Source: an uncultured Christensenellaceae bacterium (GTDB lineage Bacteria > Bacillota > Clostridia > Christensenellales > MGBC116941). Taken from it: DNA of 7,834 nt. Within the stretch, counting starts at the first letter, position 1, and the number at the start of each line of letters is the position of its first letter. The translations under genes were made by a program, and so were the position numbers. Below are positions 1 to 7,241 of this stretch, piece by piece. The stretch spans positions 21,158 through 28,991 of the forward strand of contig CAJUEF010000001.1 in assembly GCA_910585035.1 (NCBI GenBank), given 5' to 3'. The notes under the pieces were generated by a model. That model was not told where the DNA came from, ran no database searches, and was given only the letters and a program-made list of their open reading frames with translations.

Positions 1-298
1 TTCACATATCACCGGCGGCGGTTTTTATGAAAATATTCCAAGAATGCTTCCGGAAAATATTTCTGCAAAGATTGAAAAAGACGCTCTTGAAATTTTGCCT
101 ATATTTAAGCTTATCCAAAAGGCGGGGGATATTATTGAGAAAGATATGTTTTCTACCTTTAATATGGGCACAGGAATGATTGTTGCAGTTGATAAGGATA
201 AAGCGGATAAAGCTGTATCCATACTTTGTGATATGGGAGAAAAGGCAAAGATAATAGGTGAAACAGAGATTGGCAATAAGGGAGTTAAGATATGTTAA
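1..298 (+). CDS. purM: Phosphoribosylformylglycinamidine cyclo-ligase (AIR synthetase), C-terminal part
   Basis: This is the 3' end of purM; the gene begins left of the window. The frame is open from base 2 and about 98 residues are visible. PurM closes the imidazole ring, converting FGAM and ATP to AIR in the cytoplasm, the fifth step of de novo purine synthesis. The visible part starts with the family hallmark HITGGGFYENIPR, the glycine-rich loop of the C-terminal domain. It continues with the usual tail (GDIIEKDMFSTFNMGTGM, then a VDKDKADKAV stretch) and ends in VKIC. The stop codon overlaps the purN start (ATGTTAA, 7 bases shared), which indicates translational coupling in one operon. A later ATG at 44 is internal and not a start, because the conserved motif lies upstream of it. 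Identification is secure from the motif and from the purN-purH-purD context. Confidence 0.95.
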   Translation, partial: SHITGGGFYENIPRMLPENISAKIEKDALEILPIFKLIQKAGDIIEKDMFSTFNMGTGMIVAVDKDKADKAVSILCDMGEKAKIIGETEIGNKGVKIC

Positions 299-921
299 AA
301 CGTATTGCTGTGCTGGTATCCGGCGGCGGAACAAATTTGCAGGCTATAATAGATGCAAGGGAAAGCGGAATTATTAAAAGCGGAGAAATTTCTGCTGTAA
401 TTTCCAGCTCTAAAGATGCTTATGCTTTAAAACGGGCGGAGGCTGCCGGTATACCTTATTTTGTGGTAGACAGAAAGGAGCATAAAGATTCTGATGAGTT
501 TTCAAATAAGCTCCTGGAAACTTTGGAGGATATAAAGCCTGACCTTGTTGTTCTTGCAGGCTTTATGTGCATATTAACTTCGGAATTTATTAAAAGGTTT
601 GAAAACCAGATAATAAATGTACATCCTTCTCTTATACCTTCCTTTTGCGGAGGCGGATATTATGGCATAAAGGTGCATGAAAAGGCTTTGGAATATGGTG
701 TTAAAATTAGCGGTGCAACAGTGCATTTTGTAAATGAGATTACTGACGGCGGCGCTATAATACTTCAAAAGGCCGTGGAAGTAAAAGAAGAAGACAGTGC
801 GGAGGAACTGCAAAGGCGTATAATGGAGCAGGCGGAATGGAAGCTGCTTCCAAAGGCGATAGAACTTTTTTGCAGTGGTAAACTTGAAATAAACGGAAGA
901 AAAGTAATTGTTAAGGAGTGA
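292..921 (+). CDS. purN: Phosphoribosylglycinamide formyltransferase (GAR transformylase)
   Basis: PurN transfers the formyl group of 10-formyltetrahydrofolate to GAR to give FGAR, the third step of purine synthesis. The 209-residue product has the usual family length. Visible motifs are the N-terminal phosphate-binding SGGGTNLQAI (residues 10-20), VLAGFMCIL (87-94), INVHPSLIPSF (108-118) and GATVHFVNEITDGG (141-154). By alignment to the E. coli enzyme (Asn106, His108, Asp144), the catalytic residues are Asn109, His111 and Asp152, all present. The ATG at 292 is preceded by AAGGGAG at 278-284, seven bases away, and overlaps the end of purM. The next gene follows directly, with the ribosome binding site of purH formed by the last codons of purN. 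The protein appears intact and functional. Confidence 0.97.
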   Translation: MLKRIAVLVSGGGTNLQAIIDARESGIIKSGEISAVISSSKDAYALKRAEAAGIPYFVVDRKEHKDSDEFSNKLLETLEDIKPDLVVLAGFMCILTSEFIKRFENQIINVHPSLIPSFCGGGYYGIKVHEKALEYGVKISGATVHFVNEITDGGAIILQKAVEVKEEDSAEELQRRIMEQAEWKLLPKAIELFCSGKLEINGRKVIVKE

Positions 922-928
922 AATACAT

Positions 929-2451
929 ATGAAAAAGAGAGCATTATTAAGCGTATCTGATAAGACAGGGATTGTGGAATTTGCAAAAGAACTTGAAACT
1001 CTTGGCTATGAAATTGTATCCACCGGAGGAACGGCAAAGGCATTAAAGGATGCGGGAATATCTGTTACCGGAATATCTGATATTACCGGCTTTCCTGAGT
1101 GTTTAGACGGCAGGGTTAAGACTTTGCATCCTATGGTTCATGCGGGAATCCTGGCTATGAGGGATAATGCACAGCATATGAAGCAGCTTGAAGAGCTGGG
1201 AGTTACTCCCATAGATATAATTGCTATAAACCTTTATCCTTTTAAGCAGACAATTTTAAAAGAAAACGTGCAGCTTGAGGATGCTATTGAAAATATAGAT
1301 ATAGGCGGACCTACTATGATAAGGGCTGCAGCTAAAAACTGGCAGGATGTTGCTGTCATTGTAGATCCGGCTGATTATGGCAAAGTTATTGAAGGCTTAA
1401 AGGCAGGTAATCTTTCAGGAGATGATAAGTTTAAGCTTGCCTTAAAGGTATTTGAGCATACTGCCGCTTATGACGCCCTTATATGCAACTATTTAAGGAG
1501 CAAAACAGATCTTCCTATTTTGCCTGAAAAGCTGACTAAAACTTTTGAAAAGGTACAGGATATGAGGTATGGCGAAAATCCTCATCAAAAGGCTGCTTTT
1601 TACCGTGAGATAGGTCATTTTGACGGAACTCTTGTGGAAGCAAAGCAGCTTCACGGCAAGGAACTTTCCTTTAACAATATAAACGATACTAACGGCGCTC
1701 TTGATGCATTAAAAGAATTTGACACAACTTGTGTTGTTGCCGTTAAACATGCAAATCCTTGTGGTGTGGGCATTGGAGAGACTGTTCATGAGGCTTATAT
1801 GAACGCTTATAACTGCGATCCTGTATCTATCTTTGGCGGTATCATTGCTTCTAATGCAGAAATAGATAAAGAGACGGCGGAGGAGATAAATAAAATTTTT
1901 GTGGAAATAGTTATTGCTCCTTCCTTTACTGATGAAGCATTGAAAGTGTTGGAGCAAAAACAGAATATAAGGCTGCTGGAATTACCGGGTATTGCTAAAA
2001 AGAACAATGGGTCTAGGTTGCCGGAGGCCTTGTTGTTCAAACTCTTAATGACAAATTGTATGATGGCGAATTAAAATGCGTAACAAAAAGACAGCCGACT
2101 AAGGAAGAACTGGAGCAGCTTGACATTGCATGGAGGGTTGTAAAACATGCTAAATCCAACGGTATTGTACTTGCCAAAGGCAAGGGAACAGTTGGAATTG
2201 GTCCTGGACAGGTAAACCGAATTATGGCTCTTAATATAGCTATCAAATTTGCAGGAGATAAGGCGAAAGGAAGTGTTATGGCTTCCGATGCATTTTTCCC
2301 GTTTAACGACTGTGTTGAAGAAGCCCACAAAGCAGGAATTACAGCTATAATTCAGCCAGGCGGCTCCATTAGAGACGAGGATTCCATTAAGCTGTGTGAT
2401 GAATACGGTATTGCTATGGTGTTCACAGGCATGAGACACTTTAAACACTAA
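929..2451 (+). pseudogene. purH: Bifunctional AICAR transformylase / IMP cyclohydrolase, frameshifted
   Basis: PurH performs the last two steps to IMP: formylation of AICAR, then ring closure. The ATG at 929 is chosen because TTAAGGAG (911-918) sits 10 bases upstream; the longer option at 908 is a TTG inside purN. The cyclohydrolase domain (residues 1 to about 190) shows STGGTAKAL (31-39), DGRVKTLHP (60-68), NLYPF (101-105) and IDIGGPTMIRAAAKN. The transformylase half shows MRYGENPHQ (212-220) and VKHANPCG (272-279, with catalytic Lys273/His274). After NGSR (residue 363, bases 2015-2017) the frame goes wrong: it runs 18 unrelated residues to a stop at 2072-2074. The true continuation is in the frame one base back, from GTT at 2017 (VAGGLVVQ, then TKRQPTKEEL, SDAFFPFND, IIQPGGSIRDED) to the stop at 2449-2451. 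Adding one base gives 507 residues, the normal length. This is either a real inactivating indel or a sequencing/assembly error. Confidence 0.9.
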
Positions 2452-2475
2452 ACTGATTTAAGGACGGATAAGGAT

Positions 2476-3732
2476 ATGAAAGTATTGGTTGTTGGCGGCG
2501 GCGGACGCGAGCACGCTATTTGCTGGAAGCTTAAGCAGAGCAGTAAGGTTAGCGAGCTTTTCTGTGCTCCCGGGAATGGCGGCATTGCCGCAGTAGCAAA
2601 ATGCTGTGATGTTAAAGCTACTGATATTGAAGGAATGATTGCTCTTGCAAGAGAGATAAAGCCTGACATGGTGGTTGTTGCACCTGACGATCCCCTTGTT
2701 ATGGGTATGGTGGATGCTATGGAGCAGGCAGGTTTTAGGGCATTCGGCCCAAACAAGGCTGCTGCCGTTATTGAAGGAAGCAAATCTTTTTCCAAAGAGC
2801 TTATGAAAAAATACAGTATTCCAACTGCTAAATATGAAGTATTTGCATCATCTAAGGATGCTATTGACTATGTTGAAAAGCATGGAGCGCCTATTGTTGT
2901 TAAGGCTGACGGGCTTGCTCTTGGAAAAGGCGTAGTAGTAGCGGAAACTGTTCAGCAGGCAAAGGATGCTGTTATATCTATTATGGAGGACAAAAAGTTT
3001 GGAGAATCGGGAAGCAGTGTTGTTATAGAAGAATGTCTTACCGGCCCTGAAGTTTCTGTGTTAGCATTTACCGATGGCAAAACCATGTGTCCTATGGTGA
3101 GCGCCCAGGATCATAAAAGAGTTTATGATAATGATAAGGGCCCTAATACCGGAGGGATGGGAACTTTTTCCCCGAGCCGTGTTTATACAGATGAAATTGC
3201 AAAGCTATGTTATGACACCATTTTTAAGCCTACAATGGAAGCAATGGTTAAAGAGGGAAGAACCTTTAAAGGCGTGCTTTATTTCGGGCTTATGATAACT
3301 GATGACGGTCCTAAAGTTATTGAATACAACTGCCGTTTTGGTGACCCTGAAACCCAGGTTGTTTTGCCGAAATTAAAAACAGATTTATATGATATATTTG
3401 ACGCTGTAATTAATGAAAGACTTAGTGAAGTTGACATACAATGGGATGATTGCGGCTGTGTGTGCGTTGTTATGGCAAGCGAAGGATACCCGGTTAAATA
3501 TGAAAAGGGCTATGAAATTACGGGTATTGATGACGCTGAAAAAGCGGGCTATACTGTATTCCATGCAGGTACTAAGCTTGAAGGCAGCAAGCCGGTTACC
3601 AGCGGAGGACGGGTTATTGGCGTTACGGCTAAAAGTGATAATCTGGACAGCGCTATTAAAGAAGCATACAGGGCTGTGGATATGATTAACTTTAAAGGTG
3701 CTCACTATAGAAAAGATATTGGTATAAAATAA
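2476..3732 (+). CDS. purD: Phosphoribosylamine-glycine ligase (GAR synthetase)
   Basis: PurD joins glycine to phosphoribosylamine using ATP, the second step of purine synthesis. The 418 residues match the family length. The N-domain carries VVGGGGREHA (5-14) and APGNGG (31-36). The ATP-grasp region has KADGLALGKG (143-152), QDHKRVYDNDKGPNTGGMG (211-229) and EYNCRFGDPETQ (283-294), which carries the metal- and ATP-binding residues. The C-terminal domain ends with TSGGRVIGV and the usual ALREA-like helix (AIKEAYRAVD). The usual GPE in the N-domain is APDDPL here (69-74). The ATG at 2476 has AAGGA only one base upstream (2470-2474) and a second AAGGA at 2460-2464, 11 bases away; the second is the likelier site. 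It begins 24 bases after the restored purH stop and is the last gene of the operon, before a hairpin. Confidence 0.97.
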   Translation: MKVLVVGGGGREHAICWKLKQSSKVSELFCAPGNGGIAAVAKCCDVKATDIEGMIALAREIKPDMVVVAPDDPLVMGMVDAMEQAGFRAFGPNKAAAVIEGSKSFSKELMKKYSIPTAKYEVFASSKDAIDYVEKHGAPIVVKADGLALGKGVVVAETVQQAKDAVISIMEDKKFGESGSSVVIEECLTGPEVSVLAFTDGKTMCPMVSAQDHKRVYDNDKGPNTGGMGTFSPSRVYTDEIAKLCYDTIFKPTMEAMVKEGRTFKGVLYFGLMITDDGPKVIEYNCRFGDPETQVVLPKLKTDLYDIFDAVINERLSEVDIQWDDCGCVCVVMASEGYPVKYEKGYEITGIDDAEKAGYTVFHAGTKLEGSKPVTSGGRVIGVTAKSDNLDSAIKEAYRAVDMINFKGAHYRKDIGIK

Positions 3733-3757
3733 AAGTTAAATATAAAAAATAAATTAA

Positions 3758-3795
3758 AGACACCTGTGCGGTTATACGTGCAGGTGTTTAAATAT
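3758..3795 (+). terminator. Probable intrinsic terminator of the pur operon
   Basis: An inverted repeat lies 27 bases after the purD stop: ACACCTGTGC (3760-3769) pairs with GTGCAGGTGT (3778-3787) around an 8-base loop, with two G-T wobbles. A-rich sequence precedes it. The following tract, TTAAATATTT, is only moderately T-rich, so termination may be leaky and some transcripts could continue into the regulator gene. Confidence 0.7.
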
Positions 3796-3851
3796 TTCAC
3801 GTCAAAAAAAAGATGTTTTGCAACAATATATGCCGGTGATAATTGCTAAAT

Positions 3852-3860
3852 TGTTATAAT
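3852..3860 (+). promoter_or_regulatory. Extended -10 promoter for the LytTR regulator/kinase operon
   Basis: TATAAT at 3855-3860 is a perfect sigma-A -10 box and is preceded by TG at 3852-3853 with a one-base spacer, which makes an extended -10. No good -35 box lies at the right distance (3832-3837 is GCCGGT); extended -10 promoters can work without one. It sits 24 bases before the regulator start, giving a short leader. The weak -35 would fit a promoter needing an activator, but that is inference. Confidence 0.5.
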
Positions 3861-3884
3861 TAAGGCAGAAAGCGGGGTAAGGAT

Positions 3885-4592
3885 ATGTTAATTGCCATAT
3901 GTGATGATGAAAAAGAAGTTTGCAGCATGCTTTATGAGGCTGTAAAGGATGAATATCCCGCATTTGAAGTTGCTTGTTATTGCTGTAGTGAAGAACTGCT
4001 TGCTCAAAAGGTGCAGCCCGATATACTGTTTTTAGACATACAAATGCCTGGAATGGATGGAATGAAAGCGGCAAGAGAGCTTAGAGATAAGAACAGGGAC
4101 ATGATAATTGTTTTTATTACGGCAAACTATGAATATGTTTTTAGTGCTTTTGATGTGGGAGCTTTTCATTATTTGGTCAAGCCCTTTTCCATGGGTAAGT
4201 TTATCGATGTGCTGAAAAAAGCTGTTGAAGAATATAAGATAAGGTCTGCAGAAGTTAAAGAGGGCAGGCATCTTATAATTAAGGTTGGCGGTGTTCGAAT
4301 AAAGGTAAATGCAAGGGATATTATTTATGCAGAAGTTTATAACAGAAAAGTGTTAATTCATAAAACAGATGAAAATATTGAGTATTACGGCAGAATGAGA
4401 GATTTGGAAAAACAGCTTGGAGAGGATTTTTTCAGATGTCACAGAGCGTATTTAGTCAATATGAATTATGTGGTTAAATATGATGCCTATACAGTATATC
4501 TGGAAAAAGGAAAAGCGCTTATGGCAAAGCAGCATTACCCTGAATTTGTAAAAGCATATATGAAGTATCTTCAAAGAGAGGAGAAGCGCTAA
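3885..4592 (+). CDS. LytTR-family two-component response regulator
   Basis: This is a cytoplasmic DNA-binding regulator of 235 residues. The receiver domain (about 1-120) shows the acidic pair Asp7-Asp8 (AICDDE), the phosphoacceptor Asp51 in LFLDIQMPGMDG, Thr79 (FITA) and Lys99 in LVKPF, so all switch residues are present. The LytTR domain (about 128-232) includes a conserved DIIYAEVYNRKVLIH strand pair and FFRCHRAYLVNMNYV (182-196), a hallmark of this fold, which contacts DNA through beta strands. Length and layout match the AgrA/VirR/LytR group. The ATG at 3885 is required for the first receiver strand; TAAGGAT directly before it leaves only one base of spacing, so GGGG at 3874-3877 may help ribosome binding. 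It overlaps the downstream kinase gene by one base, so the two are almost certainly cognate partners. The target genes cannot be read from the sequence. Confidence 0.93.
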   Translation: MLIAICDDEKEVCSMLYEAVKDEYPAFEVACYCCSEELLAQKVQPDILFLDIQMPGMDGMKAARELRDKNRDMIIVFITANYEYVFSAFDVGAFHYLVKPFSMGKFIDVLKKAVEEYKIRSAEVKEGRHLIIKVGGVRIKVNARDIIYAEVYNRKVLIHKTDENIEYYGRMRDLEKQLGEDFFRCHRAYLVNMNYVVKYDAYTVYLEKGKALMAKQHYPEFVKAYMKYLQREEKR

Positions 4593-5941
4593 TGGAAATA
4601 TATTGGATGGCTGTTTCTAATTTGTCTGCCGTTATCAATATATCAATTCCCGGATATTTTCTTTATTTATTTGTAAAGCCTTTTTTAATTAATTCTGTTC
4701 ACGCTAAAATTGTCGGAGCAGTTTATGTTTTTACAATGATTTTTCTATATTTTATAGACTATATATTTCAAAATTTTGTTGCTTATGGCATTGGAGTGCT
4801 TTTAGCCTTTGCTTTTATGTGTGTTTTGGAGAGAAGAAATTACGGTCAAAAAACGTTTCTTGCAATAACTTTTTTTTGTCTTAGGTGGATTTCCGGCAGG
4901 ATGTCTGTAATAATTTATACATTGATGACAGAAGTTTCTAACAACATGTCCTTTTTAAAAGAAAATTATAAATTACAATATTGTGTATTTGTGCTGGAGC
5001 TTATAATAAACTGGTTTGTTGCGTTTGCTTTTTTGTATATTGCTGTGAAAATTTTACTTGGGGTTTATAGGAATAAAAAAGATAATCTTGAGGGAAGAGA
5101 ACTGTTAATGCTTTGCACACCTTCACTTATGGGCGCTATAATTTATATCATGGAATCTTACTATAAGGGAATGATAAATAACGCTATTTCATTAAAATCC
5201 TTAGTTATAGAATTTTTTTGCAGCGGGGTTTCTTATATAGCAATTTTGACTACGGTTTATCTATATCAAAAAATAAAGGATATGCAGCAGGAGGAAAGCC
5301 ACAGGGAGCTAATGTTTGCACAGATGGAGGATGTTAAAAAACATATTCAAGAAATGGAAAGGCATTATAAAGACATACGCAGCTTAAAGCATGATATGAG
5401 TAATCATATAATGACTTTGGAAAGCCTCTATAAAGTAAATAAAATTGAGGAAGCGGAAATGTATGCAGATACGCTGATGGAGCAGCTAAATTCTGCAGCA
5501 GGAGAGATAACAAGCGGAAACCCGGTTACCGATGTTATACTTACGGAAAAGGGTAAAGAGATGAGAAATGAAGGTATTGATTTTATTTGCCGGTTTCTAT
5601 ACCCAAGCGATACGGATATAAATGCTTTTGATATTAGCGTGATTATGAATAACGGGCTTACAAATGCAATTACTGCGGCAAAGGAATGTGAAAATCCATT
5701 TATCAAGGTTTATTCCTATAGAAAAAAGAATGCTTATATGATAAAAATTGAGAACAGCTATAAAGGGAATATACTTATTGATGATGTAAGTGGTCTTCCC
5801 GTGACTACTAAGGAAAGAAACAAAAGACATGGACTTGGGCTTTCAAATATTAAAAGTGTTGCGCAAAAATATCATGGGGATATAGATATTGATTATGACG
5901 AAAAGCATTTTATTCTCAGTGTTATGCTTATAATAAAGTAG
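4592..5941 (+). CDS. Membrane GHKL-family sensor histidine kinase (AgrC/HPK10-like)
   Basis: The 449-residue protein has a hydrophobic N-terminal half with about six or seven membrane segments (near 10-31, 38-58, 62-79, 87-110, 129-156, 171-188 and 203-225). A predicted coiled linker (about 228-262) follows, then a dimerisation region with the phosphoacceptor His267 in SLKHDMSNHIMTL. The ATPase domain has an N-box-like IMNNGLTNAITAA (351-363) and a G-box GLGLSNI (414-420). The motif pattern is that of the AgrC/VirS/ComD type, which usually senses secreted peptides and phosphorylates LytTR regulators. The start overlaps the regulator stop by one base, with AGGAG at 4579-4583 eight bases upstream. 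The N-box has Thr357 where an Asp is common and Thr362 where Glu is common; Asn354 and Asn358 remain. No peptide precursor or AgrB-like gene lies in the window, so the ligand is unknown. Confidence 0.92.
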   Translation: MEIYWMAVSNLSAVINISIPGYFLYLFVKPFLINSVHAKIVGAVYVFTMIFLYFIDYIFQNFVAYGIGVLLAFAFMCVLERRNYGQKTFLAITFFCLRWISGRMSVIIYTLMTEVSNNMSFLKENYKLQYCVFVLELIINWFVAFAFLYIAVKILLGVYRNKKDNLEGRELLMLCTPSLMGAIIYIMESYYKGMINNAISLKSLVIEFFCSGVSYIAILTTVYLYQKIKDMQQEESHRELMFAQMEDVKKHIQEMERHYKDIRSLKHDMSNHIMTLESLYKVNKIEEAEMYADTLMEQLNSAAGEITSGNPVTDVILTEKGKEMRNEGIDFICRFLYPSDTDINAFDISVIMNNGLTNAITAAKECENPFIKVYSYRKKNAYMIKIENSYKGNILIDDVSGLPVTTKERNKRHGLGLSNIKSVAQKYHGDIDIDYDEKHFILSVMLIIK

Positions 5942-6077
5942 AATTTTATTAAAGTATTGGTTTACTACAAAAAAAAGAGGCTTCACAACAACAAATGTTT
6001 ATTTTTAAAAAAGTGAAACGATGTGAAAAATAAGGGATAAATAACGCCCTAAAATATATTTAGAAAGGAGATTAAAA
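5942..6077 (+). promoter_or_regulatory. AT-rich leader with a GTGAAA tandem repeat, upstream of the 157-residue protein gene
   Basis: This 136-base gap must hold the control region of the following gene, unless that gene is read through from the kinase. GTGAAA occurs twice in direct orientation exactly 10 bases apart (6013-6018 and 6023-6028), and TTCAC at 5982-5986 is an inverted partial copy. No convincing -35/-10 pair was found; TAAAAT at 6050-6055 is the best -10-like element. No clear terminator follows the kinase gene. Confidence 0.3.
6064..6070 (+). promoter_or_regulatory. Strong ribosome binding site
   Basis: AAAGGAG lies seven bases before the ATG at 6078. It is a near-ideal Shine-Dalgarno sequence and fixes the start of the downstream gene, suggesting efficient translation. 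Confidence 0.8.
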
Positions 6078-6551
6078 ATGAGCAATATTGGTTTTATGCA
6101 GACGATGATGCAGGGAGCACTTTCAGCAAACACAATGATGCAGGCTGCAAATGCTCAAAGAAGCGCAATGGCAAAGACGGAAGGTCAAATGCGTATTCTT
6201 GAGACGGAAATCAAGCTGGGCACGGGAGCCACCGAGTTAAAAGAGAAAGAGCTTGATAAAATGCAGGAACGCCTGGAGACTGCAGAAGATTTGCAGCTGA
6301 ACACCCTTGAAAATGCAAACACAAGTATTGATAAAGCACTGGAAAACGCCCGTGATGAGGAAAGCAAAAAGGCGGACGAAAAGGACAAAGAGGATAGCAA
6401 AGACGCTCAAAAGATAGACACAAAGACTGTCCAGGAGATTTATCAAGAGGCTATGGAAAAAAATAATAAAGCATTATTTTACAGCCAAAGCGGAACTGCT
6501 GACAAATCAAAAAGCGATCTTACCGGTATGGCGATGGATTATATGCTGTAA
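6078..6551 (+). CDS. Uncharacterised helical, charged 157-residue protein
   Basis: I do not recognise this protein. It is surely a gene: it has a strong ribosome binding site, an unbroken frame and a strong terminator 35 bases after its stop. It lacks cysteine, a cleavable signal peptide and membrane segments. The first 38 residues are rich in Met, Ala and Gln (Met at 1, 7, 10, 11, 20, 21, 31 and 38). Residues about 27-95 should form a long amphipathic helix, possibly a coiled coil (EIKLGTGATELKEKELDKMQERLETAEDL). Residues 92-112 are a Lys/Asp/Glu-rich linker (ARDEESKKADEKDKEDSKD), followed by a second short helix (TVQEIYQEAMEKNNKAL) and a polar tail ending in MAMDYML. This could be a structural, chaperone-like or secreted helical protein. 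Its position after a sensor kinase gene hints at, but does not prove, control by that system. Confidence 0.85.
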   Translation: MSNIGFMQTMMQGALSANTMMQAANAQRSAMAKTEGQMRILETEIKLGTGATELKEKELDKMQERLETAEDLQLNTLENANTSIDKALENARDEESKKADEKDKEDSKDAQKIDTKTVQEIYQEAMEKNNKALFYSQSGTADKSKSDLTGMAMDYML

Positions 6552-6583
6552 TTATGTGCTTATGTGTTAATACGCTATAACTT

Positions 6584-6625
6584 AAAAAGCGCCGAGGCTT
6601 AGGCCTTTCGGCGCTTTGATTTTAT
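6584..6625 (+). terminator. Strong intrinsic terminator
   Basis: A perfect 10-base-pair stem, AAAGCGCCGA (6586-6595) with TCGGCGCTTT (6608-6617), is followed by GATTTTA. The loop can pair further through AGGC/GCCT. The left flank is CTTAAAAA, so the reverse transcript also gets a U-tract and the hairpin may work in both directions. It ends the transcript of the 157-residue protein gene. Confidence 0.92.
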
Positions 6626-6656
6626 AAAATGTTAAAATTATGGTTTATAGAAAAGT

Positions 6657-6685
6657 TTGAAAAATTTATATTTTTATGTTAGTAT
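6657..6685 (+). promoter_or_regulatory. Sigma-A type promoter of the VanZ-like gene
   Basis: TTGAAA (-35, 6657-6662) and TAGTAT (-10, 6680-6685) are separated by an optimal 17 bases, and TG at 6677-6678 makes an extended -10. It lies just downstream of the strong terminator and 34 bases before the ATG, so the VanZ-like gene should be transcribed on its own. Confidence 0.6.
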
Positions 6686-6719
6686 TAAGCGTATTTTATG
6701 AAGAAGGGGAAGTTAATAA

Positions 6720-7241
6720 ATGAAGACAGGTAGCAAGATTAATTCAAAAGAGTTGACGGTTGTGCTGCTTATAATATATTTAGCTGTTTTATCATGGATT
6801 ATTTTATTTAAAATGCAATTTAATATTTCTCTGCTTAAAAACATGAATTTTAGGAACGTAAACTTAGTTCCTTTTTCAGACTCACTTGTTGTAAACGGAA
6901 AGATCGATGTTTCAGAAATTATTTTAAATATAGCTGTTTTTATCCCTTTTGGAGTATACATGGCTATGATTTTTACCAAGTGGGGATTTTTGAAAAAAAC
7001 AGCTCCTATTTTTGGAGTTAGTTTGTTATATGAAATATTACAATATGTCTTTGCTGTTGGGGCAAGTGATATAACAGATTTACTTGGAAATACCTTAGGA
7101 GGGATAATTGGTATTGCACTTTATTATATTTTACAAAAAATGTTTAAAGAAAAAACATTAAAAATCCTTAACGTCCTTGCTGCCTTTGGAACGGTTGTCG
7201 TGGTTCTTTTTCTTGGAATTCTCGTTGTTGCAAACATGTAA
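6720..7241 (+). CDS. VanZ-family integral membrane protein
   Basis: The 173-residue protein has about five hydrophobic segments (near 12-31, 66-86, 94-112, 122-139 and 150-170). It carries the VanZ signature blocks in order: RNVNLVPF (45-52), ILNIAVFIPFG (68-78), SLLYEILQY (101-109) and SDITDLLGNTLGG (116-128). The founding member, VanZ of the VanA cluster, gives low-level teicoplanin resistance by an unclear mechanism, but most homologues in Clostridia are chromosomal and of unknown role. No van genes are nearby, so glycopeptide resistance should not be inferred. The ATG at 6720 has AGGGGA at 6705-6710, nine bases upstream. The gene is more AT-rich in its codons than the pur genes, which is common for membrane proteins. 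It stands alone, behind its own promoter, and ends tail to tail with the hydrolase gene. Confidence 0.88.
   Translation: MKTGSKINSKELTVVLLIIYLAVLSWIILFKMQFNISLLKNMNFRNVNLVPFSDSLVVNGKIDVSEIILNIAVFIPFGVYMAMIFTKWGFLKKTAPIFGVSLLYEILQYVFAVGASDITDLLGNTLGGIIGIALYYILQKMFKEKTLKILNVLAAFGTVVVVLFLGILVVANM

Noticed and set aside
2..334. Minus-strand frame opposite the purM/purN junction
   Set aside because: It is a shadow of two clearly identified genes, with no ribosome binding site and no recognisable protein features.
1995..2017. Programmed -1 frameshifting in purH, given the TAAAAAG run near 1996-2002
   Set aside because: The run does not fit the slippery heptamer in the zero frame (the base before AAA AAG is T). 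A -1 shift there would also hit the in-frame TAG at 2014-2016. PurH is not known to use recoding.
2056..2451. Separate gene for the second purH segment
   Set aside because: Its nominal start is a TTG with no ribosome binding site, and PurH homology begins upstream of it at 2017. It is the tail of the broken gene.
3413..3685. Same-strand alternative frame within purD
   Set aside because: It lies wholly inside the conserved C-terminal part of PurD in another frame and has no family motif.
3733..3884. LytTR-type binding boxes upstream of the regulator
   Set aside because: I looked for paired matches to the AgrA/LytTR-type consensus and found only single imperfect hits, no properly spaced pair.
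5995..6033. Twelve-residue frame (MFIFKKVKRCEK) as a signal peptide gene for the kinase
   Set aside because: The only purine-rich site (GAGG at 5977-5980) is 14 bases away. The frame is far shorter than AgrD-like precursors and lacks their layout.
6720..7241. Glycopeptide resistance determinant (vanZ)
   Set aside because: Only the family fold is supported. No vanS, vanR, vanH, vanA or vanX genes are present, and VanZ-like proteins are common in Clostridia without resistance.
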